A DNA stretch of 33,060 bases from Methylobacterium variabile. Its GTDB lineage: Bacteria; Pseudomonadota; Alphaproteobacteria; Rhizobiales; Beijerinckiaceae. Under the pieces are notes generated by a model that was not told the origin of the DNA, ran no database searches, and saw only the letters and a list, made by a program, of their open reading frames with translations. Positions 1-7,222 of the stretch are shown piece by piece (the stretch's first letter is position 1; each line of letters opens with the position of its first letter). The DNA lies in the NCBI RefSeq assembly GCF_001043975.1, contig NZ_LABY01000027.1, forward strand, positions 1 through 33,060. Direction: 5' to 3'. The position numbers were made by a program, and so were the translations under genes.

Positions 1-1
1 C

Positions 2-1603
2 ACCCCGGGCAGCGCCTCGGCGCTCGACGGGGTGATGAACACCTTCACCCAGTCGCTCCAGGCGCTGACGACCGATCCGACCTCCGCCGCCTCGCGGGCG
101 ACGGCGGTGGGCGCGGCCCGCACCCTCGCCACGACGATCGCCGGCATCGCCGGGGGCGTGCAGGACCTGCGCACCGGCCTCGAATCGCAGCTCGGAAGCG
201 ACGTCGCCTCGGCCAGCACCCTCCTGTCGCAGATCGCCGCGCTCAACACCAAGATCGTCGGCGCCACCGGCAATTCGAGCGGCGACACCAGCGTGGCCGA
301 GCTCCTCGACCAGCGCGACCAGCAGATCAACGCCCTCTCGCAATACCTCGACGTGCAGGTGAGCGATCAGCACGACGGCTCGGTCACCCTGCTCACCGCC
401 TCGGGCGCGACGCTGGTCGACCACGGCGCGGCGGCGACCCTCGCCTTCGACGGCCGCGGCACCCTGGGCGCCGAGGCGCAGTACACGACCGACCCGAGCA
501 CCCGCGGCGTCGGCACCGTGACGGCGACGACGCCGGCCGGGGCGCGGATCGACCTCGTGGCGACCGGGGCGATCCGATCCGGCTCGATCGCGGCCGCGGT
601 CTCCTTGCGCGACGACACCCTGGTCCAGGCGCAGCGCCAGCTCGACGACCTGGCGGCGGGCCTGTCGCGGGGGCTGAGCGACCGCCAGGCGACCGGCACC
701 GCCGTCTCGGCGAACGGCCTCACGGGCTTCGACATCAACCTCACCGGGCTCCAGGCCGGCAACGCCGTGACCCTCGGGGTGCGCAACGCCGCGGGAGCCA
801 GCCGCAACGTCATCCTGATGCCGACGACGGGCGCGGCGCCCACGCCGATCGACGCAGGCCTCACCGACGACCCGACCGCCCTGGTGGTGCCGGTCGACAT
901 CTCCGGCGGGCCCTCGACCCTCGCAGCCGCGATAGGCGCGGCCCTCGGCACCGGCTTCACGGTGTCGGCGACCCCGGGCGGGGCCGCCGGGGCCGTGCGC
1001 ATCCTGTCGGACCCGGCTGGCCTCGCGCTCATGGGCGCCAGCGCCTCGGTCACCGTGCCGACGAGCGCCGCCGAGACGCGGACCGGGAGCGGCCAGCTCG
1101 CGCTGTTCGTCGATGCCGGGACCGGCAACGGGGTGTTCACCGGCTCGTTCGAGGGCGGCTCGCACCTGACGGGCTTCGCCCAGCGCCTCGCCCTCAACCC
1201 GGCAGTCACCGCCGACAGCTCCACCCTGGTGGACTATGCCGATCCGACCGCCTCGGGCGACACCGCCCGGCCGCGCATGCTCTACGACGCGCTCACCAGC
1301 CGGACCCTGACCTTCTCGGCGGCCAGCGGCATCGGCGGCGTCAGCGCCCCGCGCTCCGCCACGGTCGTCGGCTTCGCCCAGTCGGTCATCGATGCGCGGG
1401 GCGCTGCCAGCGCCGAGGCCCAGCAGCTCGACGAGGGCCAGCAGATCGCCCTGTCCTCGGCCCAGAGCCGCTTCGGCAAGGAATCCGGGGTCAGCGTGGA
1501 CGAGGAGATGTCCAAGCTGATCCAGCTCCAGACCGCCTACAGCGCCAACGCCCGGGTGCTGACCGCGGCCCGCGACATGCTCGACACCCTGCTCAGGCTC
1601 TAA
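2..1603 (+). CDS. flgK: Flagellar hook-associated protein 1 (FlgK), 5' end outside window
   Basis: This is the C-terminal part of FlgK, the first hook-filament junction protein of the flagellum. The frame is open from base 2, and the reading before the first internal ATG (TPGSASALDGV at 2-34) continues naturally into the rest, so the true start lies upstream of the window. Family signs are the helical stretch with QIAALNTKI and LLDQRDQQINALSQYLDV, typical of the FlgK D1 region, and the C-terminal helix with SVDEEMSKLIQLQTAYSANA followed by ARVLTAARDMLDTLL, the conserved coiled-coil end of hook-associated proteins. Between them, roughly 734-961, sits an extra beta-rich module that resembles modules in the next gene. 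The stop is 13 bases before flgL, so the two are co-transcribed. Identity is firm; only the N-terminus is missing. Confidence 0.93.
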   Translation, partial: TPGSASALDGVMNTFTQSLQALTTDPTSAASRATAVGAARTLATTIAGIAGGVQDLRTGLESQLGSDVASASTLLSQIAALNTKIVGATGNSSGDTSVAELLDQRDQQINALSQYLDVQVSDQHDGSVTLLTASGATLVDHGAAATLAFDGRGTLGAEAQYTTDPSTRGVGTVTATTPAGARIDLVATGAIRSGSIAAAVSLRDDTLVQAQRQLDDLAAGLSRGLSDRQATGTAVSANGLTGFDINLTGLQAGNAVTLGVRNAAGASRNVILMPTTGAAPTPIDAGLTDDPTALVVPVDISGGPSTLAAAIGAALGTGFTVSATPGGAAGAVRILSDPAGLALMGASASVTVPTSAAETRTGSGQLALFVDAGTGNGVFTGSFEGGSHLTGFAQRLALNPAVTADSSTLVDYADPTASGDTARPRMLYDALTSRTLTFSAASGIGGVSAPRSATVVGFAQSVIDARGAASAEAQQLDEGQQIALSSAQSRFGKESGVSVDEEMSKLIQLQTAYSANARVLTAARDMLDTLLRL

Positions 1604-1616
1604 GGAATTCTTCGCG

Positions 1617-3428
1617 ATGACGATCGCTCCGTTCGCGGCCGGCACCGCCGCCTTCGCCGCCGGCACCGCCGCCGCCGACCTCAACACCAAGCGCCTCGTC
1701 GCCATGAAGGGGACGCTCGGCACGCTCTCGAACCAGATCGCCAGCGGCCAGGCCGCGGACACCTATGGCGGCCTCGGCAGCGGGCGCACCCAGAGCCTCA
1801 GCGCCCACGCCCAGATCAGCGCGCTCGACAGCTGGATTGCGGCCGCCGGCACCGCCTCGACCCGGGTGTCGCTCGCCTCGGCCGGCGTGCAGCAGGTCGC
1901 GACTCTGGCCTCCTCGGCCTGGAGCAGCCTCGTCAGCGCCCGCACCGGCACCGGCACCACCGCCCGTGCCACCCTGCAGCAGAGCGCGGTGGGCCAGCTC
2001 GGCGGCGCCCTCGACGCCCTCAACCAGAGCACCGGCGGCCAGTACATCATGGGCGGCCGGGTCACCGACCGGGCCCCGGTCGAGACCGTCGACCGCATCC
2101 TCGACGGCGATCCCGCCGCCGGCCTCGACGGCGTGCGCGCGGTGATCGCCGAGCGCCGGACCGCCGATCTCGGCATCGGCACGCCGAGCACCGGGCGGCT
2201 CGACCTGGCCGCCGCGGGCGCGAGCGTCAGCCTGTCGGAAAGTCAGACGGCCGGCGTACGGGAGAATTTCGGCTTCACCCTCGACTCGGTCGTCAGCTCG
2301 AACCCGGCCGGCCTGTCGGTCTCGCTCCAGGCGGGGAAGCCTGGGACAATCGCCCTGGCGGGCTCGACCAGCCAGCCGAAGGACGGCGACGCCGTGCAGG
2401 TGAGCGTGCGCAACCCGGACGGCAGCCAGAGCCTGGTCGACCTCACCGCCCGGACTGCGGGAGGGCAGGAGAACACCTTCGCGATCGGTGACAGCTTCGT
2501 GGCGAGCGTCAAGAATCTCGCCGCCGCGGTGGCGCCCGGGACCGTCATCGGCTTCAAGATCGGCGACTCGGCGAGCACGGTCGTTGCCTTCGGCAGCAGC
2601 ACCCCGGCCGCCGCGACCGTGACGGTCGGGGCGGGGCTGCAGGCCGGCGACAGCGTCCAGGTCACGGTCGGCCTGCGCGACGGCACCAGCAAGACCCTCA
2701 GCCTGAAGGCTGCCGCGGATGGCACCGGCGCCGGCACCTTCGCGATCGGCGCGACGCCGGCCGACACCGCCGCCAACCTCTCGGCGGCCCTCGCGACGGC
2801 GCTCGACACAACCGCCAAGACCGACCTCGCGGTGAGCTCCGCCACCCGGGCGGCGAGCGACTTCTTTGCCGGCTCGTCCTCGGTGAGCCCGCGTCGGGTC
2901 GCGACGGACGCTGCGGGCAATGCCGTCGGCTACGTCGCCGACCCGAGCGGCCGCACCCTGATCTGGTACAAGGGCGACGACACCTCCGCCGACCCGCGCC
3001 AGACCGCGACCGTGCCGGTCTCCCGCGACCAGTCGGTGGCGATCGGCGTCCAGGCCAATGAGGCGGCGTTCCGCGCGACGCTCAGCGGCTTCGCGGTCCT
3101 CGCCAGCACGCCATTCGACAACACCGACAGCGACGGAACCCGCTTCGACGCCTATTCGAGCCGGGTGCAGGCGCTGCTCAAGCCCGGCGACGGCCAGCCG
3201 ACGGTGCAGGGCATCGCCGCGGAGCTGAGCCTGGCCTCCGCCCAGATCGCCACCCAGAAGAGCCAGAACACCGCCACCAAGGCCGTGCTGCAGCAGACCG
3301 TGGACAGCGTCGAGTCGGTCTCGACCGAGGAGGTGGCGGCCAGGCTCCTCACCCTCCAGACCCAGCTGCAGGCGAGCTACCAGGCGACGTCGATGCTCTC
3401 GAAGCTGTCGCTGACGAACTATCTGTAA
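1617..3428 (+). CDS. flgL: Flagellar hook-associated protein 3 (FlgL-like), long form
   Basis: Second hook-filament junction protein, which joins FlgK to the flagellin filament. The 603-residue product begins with a flagellin-like N-terminal helix (residues 20-150, including LGTLSNQIASGQAADTYGGL and GGQYIMGGRVTDRAPV) and ends with the matching C-terminal helix (about 535-603, ending ATSMLSKLSLTNYL). It is nearly twice the usual size of enterobacterial FlgL. The extra length is a central insert with two related modules at about residues 255-305 and 338-398, each with a GDxVQVxV strand and a TFAIG turn followed by an alanine-rich helix. A similar module occurs in the upstream flgK. The start follows a purine-rich site (AAGGAA overlapping the flgK stop). 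Assignment as FlgL rather than flagellin rests on the neighbour and the C-terminus. Confidence 0.88.
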   Translation: MTIAPFAAGTAAFAAGTAAADLNTKRLVAMKGTLGTLSNQIASGQAADTYGGLGSGRTQSLSAHAQISALDSWIAAAGTASTRVSLASAGVQQVATLASSAWSSLVSARTGTGTTARATLQQSAVGQLGGALDALNQSTGGQYIMGGRVTDRAPVETVDRILDGDPAAGLDGVRAVIAERRTADLGIGTPSTGRLDLAAAGASVSLSESQTAGVRENFGFTLDSVVSSNPAGLSVSLQAGKPGTIALAGSTSQPKDGDAVQVSVRNPDGSQSLVDLTARTAGGQENTFAIGDSFVASVKNLAAAVAPGTVIGFKIGDSASTVVAFGSSTPAAATVTVGAGLQAGDSVQVTVGLRDGTSKTLSLKAAADGTGAGTFAIGATPADTAANLSAALATALDTTAKTDLAVSSATRAASDFFAGSSSVSPRRVATDAAGNAVGYVADPSGRTLIWYKGDDTSADPRQTATVPVSRDQSVAIGVQANEAAFRATLSGFAVLASTPFDNTDSDGTRFDAYSSRVQALLKPGDGQPTVQGIAAELSLASAQIATQKSQNTATKAVLQQTVDSVESVSTEEVAARLLTLQTQLQASYQATSMLSKLSLTNYL

Positions 3429-3735
3429 GGCGGCTTCGGGCGCTCGCACTCCGGCACGCAGGACTGAGCACGGGACCGGAGAACGCATCCGTGCGCTCCC
3501 GGCATGTTCGGCGGGTCCTGATGCCCTTGGGGCCTCGTGCCGGGCCGCTCCGGCCGGAGGCCGATCCCGGCGAGCGGGCGAGGGGCCGCACCGGCTCTCG
3601 GTGTGGGTGACGCTGCTGGCCCGCGCGGGGGAGGGCGTGCCGCGCCGTCGTCCGGATGGTTCCCCGGTCGGCCCGGCGCGTTGCGGGCATGGCCGAGCCT
3701 GGGCTAAGCCGGGCGCGACCTCTCGCGGGAGCCTG
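3429..3735. other. Intergenic region after flgL, no gene seen
   Basis: This stretch is GC-rich like its surroundings. A reading frame continuous with the downstream hydrolase runs through its second half from 3601, but the residues there have no resemblance to a hydrolase N-terminus and the ribosome site sits further down, next to 3736. I saw no clear terminator or RNA gene. Confidence 0.5.
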
Positions 3736-4509
3736 ATGCCAGCCATGCAGACCTTCGACTCGGACGGCGTGCCGATCGCCTACATCGACGTCGCACCGAA
3801 GGAGGGAGAGGCCGAGCCGATCCTGCTGATCCACGGCTTCGCGTCGAACCACACGGTCAACTGGGTCAACACCTCCTGGGTCCGCACCCTGACCGGGGCC
3901 GGACGGCGGGTGATCGCCCTCGACAACCGCGGCCACGGCCGCAGCGGCAAGCTCTACGACCCCGAGGCCTACGGTTCCGACCTGATGGCCGAGGATGCCC
4001 GCCGGCTCCTCGATCACCTCGACATCCCCCGCGCCGACGTGATGGGCTACTCGATGGGCGCGCGGATCACCGCCTTCCTGGCGCTCGCCCATCCCGGCCG
4101 GGTCCGCTCGGCGCTGCTGGGCGGCCTCGGCATCCACCTCGTCGAGGGACGAGGGCTGCCGGCCGGCATCTCGGAGGCGATGGAGGCCCCCTCCCGCGAC
4201 GACGTCACGGAACCGACGGCGCGGATGTTCCGGGTCTTCGCCGAGCAGACCGGCAGCGACCTCAAGGCGCTGGCCGCCTGCATGCGCGGCTCGCGCCAGA
4301 CCCTGTCGCGGGCGGAGGTGGCGCAGATCGAGGTCCCGGTCCTCGTCGCGGTCGGCACCACCGACACCGTGGCGGGCTCAGGCCCCGCCCTCGCCGCCCT
4401 GATCCCGGAGGCGAAAGCCCTCGACATCCCGAACCGCGACCATAACCTCGCGGTCGGCGACAAGGTGCACAAGGCCGGCGTGCTGGACTTCCTCGCCGCG
4501 CGGCCCTGA
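3736..4509 (+). CDS. Alpha/beta hydrolase
   Basis: A 257-residue alpha/beta-hydrolase-fold enzyme, probably an esterase or related hydrolase of unknown substrate. Visible landmarks are the oxyanion-hole loop HGFASN (residues 33-38), the strand VIALDNRGHGRSG, the nucleophile elbow GYSMGA with Ser106, the acid-bearing loop VAVGTTDTVAG near residue 215, and the catalytic histidine in NRDHNLAVGD near residue 236. All three members of the triad are therefore present and the length is normal for the family. I chose the ATG at 3736 because GGGAG lies just upstream and because the family normally starts close to such a FxSDGVxIAY strand; an upstream in-frame extension to 3601 looks spurious. The gene ends right where the dehydratase fragment begins, in the same frame. 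Substrate cannot be told from sequence. Confidence 0.88.
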   Translation: MPAMQTFDSDGVPIAYIDVAPKEGEAEPILLIHGFASNHTVNWVNTSWVRTLTGAGRRVIALDNRGHGRSGKLYDPEAYGSDLMAEDARRLLDHLDIPRADVMGYSMGARITAFLALAHPGRVRSALLGGLGIHLVEGRGLPAGISEAMEAPSRDDVTEPTARMFRVFAEQTGSDLKALAACMRGSRQTLSRAEVAQIEVPVLVAVGTTDTVAGSGPALAALIPEAKALDIPNRDHNLAVGDKVHKAGVLDFLAARP

Positions 4510-5349
4510 CGGGGGCGCATCCCTCTCGAGCTCGACGACTTCGGCCGCATCTCCCGCCGCACCCCGGTGCTCGCCGACCTGCGCCCTTGGGGGCACGACA
4601 CGGCGCCGGAGATGCACGCGGCGGGCGGCATGGCGGCGGTCGGCAAGCGCCTCGCCACTGCCGGGCTCCTGCACCCGGAGGCCCGGACCGTGACGGGCCG
4701 GAGCCTCGGCGACGAGATCGCCCGGGCGCCCGAGCCCGAGGGGCAGACGGTGATCCGCACCGTCGACGATACGCTGAAGAACGAGGGCGGTCTCGTCATC
4801 CTGCGCGGCAACCTCGCGCCGGGTGGCGCCGTGACGAAGATCTCCGGTCAGACCAAGCGCCTGCACCGGGGCCCCGCCCGGGTGTTCGAGCGCGAGGAGG
4901 ACGCCTTCGCGGCGATCAAGGACGGCCGAATCGTGCCCAACGACGTGATGGTCCTGCGCAACGAGGGACCCCTTGACGGGCTCGGGATGCGCGAGATGCG
5001 GCTCGTCACCGGCGCGTTCCAGGGGTCGGGCCTCGGCGAGCACGTGGCGCTCATGACCGACGGCCGCTTCTCCGGCGCGACCCGCGGCTTCGTCATCGGC
5101 CACGTCGTGCCCGAGGCGTTCGAGGGCGGCCCGATCGCAGCCCTTCGGGACGCCGACGAGGTGACGATCGACGTCGACGGCTGCCGCCTCGACGTGGCGC
5201 TCTCAGACGAGGAGATCGCGCCCCGCCTCGCCGAGCGGCCGGCACCGCGCCCGGCCTATATGCGCGGGGTCCTGGCGAAATACGCCCGGCTCGTCGCCGA
5301 TGCCTCGCGAGGTGCGGTCACGGATTGGGCGGGGCGGGAGGAGAGCTGA
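4510..5349 (+). pseudogene. C-terminal remnant of an IlvD/Edd-family dehydratase
   Basis: The reading frame downstream of the hydrolase stop encodes only the second half of a dihydroxy-acid or sugar-acid dehydratase. Recognisable similarity begins at about 4519 ([21 protein letters not shown]), which in full-length members lies near the middle of a roughly 560-residue protein. Conserved C-terminal blocks follow: [45 protein letters not shown] and the closing LAKYARLV with ASRGAVTD. The N-terminal half, which carries the cysteines that bind the iron-sulfur cluster, is absent. The remaining part has no stops or frameshifts, so the loss is a clean truncation and could be fairly recent. A GTG at 4567 could start translation of a fragment, but a working dehydratase is not expected. 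The original substrate (branched-chain precursor or sugar acid) cannot be decided from this half. Confidence 0.8.
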
Positions 5350-5420
5350 GAGGCCGGGCAGGCGGCCCCGGGTATGGAAGCACCCATCGTGGTTCACCCA
5401 CGAACTCGTCCTGAGGTCGT

Positions 5421-5441
5421 GGGCGGGGCCAGGGCCCGCCC
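5421..5441 (+). terminator. Weak hairpin downstream of the dehydratase remnant
   Basis: A seven-base perfect inverted repeat (GGGCGGG and CCCGCCC) with a seven-base loop lies about 70 bases after the stop. There is no T-run. It may be a chance product of GC-rich sequence. Confidence 0.25.
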
Positions 5442-5534
5442 GGATCCGAGAATCCCGCCACGCCCGTTCGACATCCAGGCATGAGAAGGATTGGTCGCTG
5501 GTCCATTGACAATCACGCGTGCTGATCCTTGAGT

Positions 5535-5981
5535 TCATATCAAGGTATGAATTCCGTTCATGAACCATGGCAACCTGTCGATTGCAGATAGACATCCAAT
5601 CAAAAAACACAATCCGCTCATGAATATAAAAATAAATGCAGTAACTCCAAATCGTGCTGATACTCTTCCGCTTTCCTCGAGAAGGCTGCTGTTTGAATTT
5701 TCTGTCCAAGCTGTCAGAGCGGCAGCAATAACAGCAAGGAAAGCTCCCACGCCATAAATGACAATCGCATCCTTCGCGTTGTCCAAATTCACCAGTGAAG
5801 CGACAGGACTTTGTTCCTTGATATTCCCCAGGAGCGCGATGAGGGCGACCGCGGATCCTCCGTTTATAATAAATAAATTGCTGAGCAAGATCTTTGTGAA
5901 TTCTACATACGCATCAAAGAGCTTGTCAGGCGTCCGCCTGCCAGTCCCCGCCAGCACGGGAGCATCGGGGCCACTCGCCAT
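5535..5981 (-). CDS. Small three-helix membrane protein of unknown function
   Basis: A 148-residue protein with three predicted membrane helices: about residues 28-48 (LLSNLFIINGGSAVALIALL), 71-91 (AIVIYGVGAFLAVIAAAL) and 112-133 (FGVTAFIFIFMSGLCFLIG). A soluble N-terminal stretch and a charged loop between helices two and three complete it. I do not recognise a named family, though a first helix with a NGG(S/A)AVA pattern recalls small orphan membrane proteins common in proteobacterial accessory regions. Two ATGs are close together at 5987 and 5981. A GGAGG site abuts the first and lies six bases before the second, so the start at 5981 is preferred. Base composition and codon use are AT-rich, unlike the neighbours, which points to transfer. 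No partner gene is visible. Confidence 0.65.
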   Translation of the reverse strand: MASGPDAPVLAGTGRRTPDKLFDAYVEFTKILLSNLFIINGGSAVALIALLGNIKEQSPVASLVNLDNAKDAIVIYGVGAFLAVIAAALTAWTENSNSSLLEESGRVSARFGVTAFIFIFMSGLCFLIGCLSAIDRLPWFMNGIHTLI

Positions 5982-6137
5982 CTGCATCCTCCATCAATTT
6001 TTAGTGTTCCATTTGATTGTCGTTCTCCCAGAATAGAACGTTCACTTATAATGCAAAAATTCAGATTTGACAATATATTATCTGCAGCATGGTCTCTGTC
6101 ATTCATTTTATGCAAATCGTGCTGTCTTATACCCTCG

Positions 6138-6169
6138 CGCCTTCGCATCGACACGTCGATGCGAAGGCG
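6138..6169. repeat. Perfect 15-bp inverted repeat, first of three hairpins
   Basis: Arms at 6138-6152 and 6155-6169 are exact reverse complements separated by two bases (AC). The arm contains CCTTCGCATCGAC. It is the first of three successive foldback elements in an otherwise AT-rich region. Confidence 0.75.
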
Positions 6170-6170
6170 T

Positions 6171-6188
6171 CCGGCGCATCAGCGCCGG
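6171..6188. repeat. 7-bp stem with ATCA loop, second of three hairpins
   Basis: Arms CCGGCGC (6171-6177) and GCGCCGG (6182-6188) flank a four-base ATCA loop. It begins one base after the previous inverted repeat ends. Confidence 0.65.
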
Positions 6189-6208
6189 CGCCCGTTCGGG
6201 CTTGCCTT

Positions 6209-6238
6209 GCGCCTCCGAACGGGTCCGTTCGAAGGCGC
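6209..6238. repeat. 14-bp imperfect inverted repeat, third of three hairpins
   Basis: Arms at 6209-6222 and 6225-6238 pair with one mismatch around a two-base centre (GT). An alternative pairing exists between CCCGTTCGG at 6191-6199 and CCGAACGGG at 6215-6223, so the segment could switch between two folds. Confidence 0.65.
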
Positions 6239-6753
6239 GGCGGTATTGCTTGTCATGCCCATATATTATCCCACTGATTAGATCTTGTAAGCAATATTTT
6301 CTAGATTTCTGATATGTTGAATTTTGTATATGTCTGATATATTTACTGCAAAGGCATGATGTCAATTTCGCTCTCGTGCTGATAGTCTGTTCTTCAAGAG
6401 AAACGACATAGGGGCATTCACGTTGTTCGTTGACGCAGTGCGCGTAGCGGTACAGTCAGTGAGCGCCTGTCGCGCGGTGGCGTGATCCACGTTCGCCCGC
6501 CCCGCCTTCAGCGTCTCACCTGCCTGTCCCGGACCAGAAACTCCGCGTCCGACAACAGCGCGTCGGGCCCTCCAGGCTCGACGGGACGCCGTGGCCACCG
6601 ATCGCGAGCGGACCATAGGGGCTTTCCGCATCGTCATCCCCTGTGCGAGGATGGGCCGCCTGCCGGACAGGACTCTTTCCCAATCGGTTGCGCACAAATA
6701 AATCACGGATGCCACACCGTCTCGGCGGCGTTCGCGCATCCAGGGAGGACGCC

Positions 6754-7170
6754 ATGTCGACCGACGCCAACAAGGACCTCGCCCGCGCCTACTTCACCGC
6801 CTTCCTCGAGCGGGACGAGGCGTGGTGGCAGCAGCACATCGCGCCCGACTTCGTCCGCCACGATCCCGGCCTCGACTTCACGGTGCGCGGTCCCGAGGGG
6901 GTGCGCCGGCTCGGCGAGGTCCTGCACTGCGGCGTCACCGAGCTGGCGCTGCCGATCGACGAGGTGATCGCCGAGGGCGACCGGGTGCTGGTCCGCCTGC
7001 GCTTCCGCGGCCGCCATACCGGCGACCTGATGGGGCTGCCCGCCAGCGGCCGCAGCGTCGACATCGCGGTGATGGACCTGTTTCGCATCGTCGACGGGCG
7101 CTTGGTGGAGCACTGGGCGCTCCTCGACAATCTCGGCCTCCTGAAGCAGGTCGGCGCCCTTTCGGCGTGA
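6754..7170 (+). CDS. SnoaL-like / ester cyclase family protein
   Basis: A 138-residue protein of the NTF2-like fold, SnoaL or ester-cyclase branch. These are small alpha-plus-beta barrels that bind or convert a hydrophobic ligand. Signs are the opening helix LARAYFTAFLERDEAWWQQHIAPDFV, the RHDPG turn, GPEGVRRLGEVL, the central strands EVIAEGDRVLVRLRFRG and HTGDLMGLPASG, then VMDLFRIVDGRLVEHWALLDN, a signature of the group. I chose the ATG at 6754 because AGGGAGG lies seven bases upstream. It is followed after 52 bases by a GST-fold gene on the same strand, suggesting a two-gene operon and possibly a shared detoxification or small-molecule role. No substrate can be assigned. Confidence 0.85.
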   Translation: MSTDANKDLARAYFTAFLERDEAWWQQHIAPDFVRHDPGLDFTVRGPEGVRRLGEVLHCGVTELALPIDEVIAEGDRVLVRLRFRGRHTGDLMGLPASGRSVDIAVMDLFRIVDGRLVEHWALLDNLGLLKQVGALSA

Positions 7171-7222
7171 GGCGCCGGCCGCAGCGCCCGATCGTCCCAA
7201 CCGCACCAGCCGGGAGACCCGC

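Larger units (their letters stand above)
5510..6420. other. AT-rich patch, probably acquired
   Basis: From about 5510 to 6420 the base composition drops sharply compared with the rest of the window, with runs such as AATATAAAAATAAATG near 5620-5640 and ATATATTATCTGCAG near 6070. Inside it are one small minus-strand membrane protein gene and, at 6138-6238, a GC-rich cluster of hairpins that contrasts with its surroundings. The edges carry no obvious direct repeats, integrase or tRNA. Composition alone suggests horizontal transfer. Confidence 0.6.
5982..6753. other. Long intergenic region, AT-rich then GC-rich, no convincing gene
   Basis: The first part (to about 6420) is AT-rich and contains the hairpin cluster described separately. 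The second part returns to high GC. Several short open frames occur on both strands, but none has a good ribosome site with a recognisable product; the minus-strand frame at 6362-6739 might be a gene remnant, though I cannot name it. The promoter of the SnoaL-like gene should lie near the right end. Confidence 0.45.

Noticed and set aside
3601..3735. 45-codon upstream extension of the hydrolase
   Set aside because: The ribosome site is at 3727-3731 and the extension does not resemble a hydrolase N-terminus.
6051..6312. Short plus-strand frames through the hairpin cluster
   Set aside because: They run across the foldback elements and have no ribosome site or protein-like pattern.
6362..6739. 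Minus-strand 125-codon frame ending in VNAPMSFLLKNRLSARERN
   Set aside because: It has a mobile-element look, but I could not tie it to any transposase and it lacks a good ribosome site, so it is not called as a gene.
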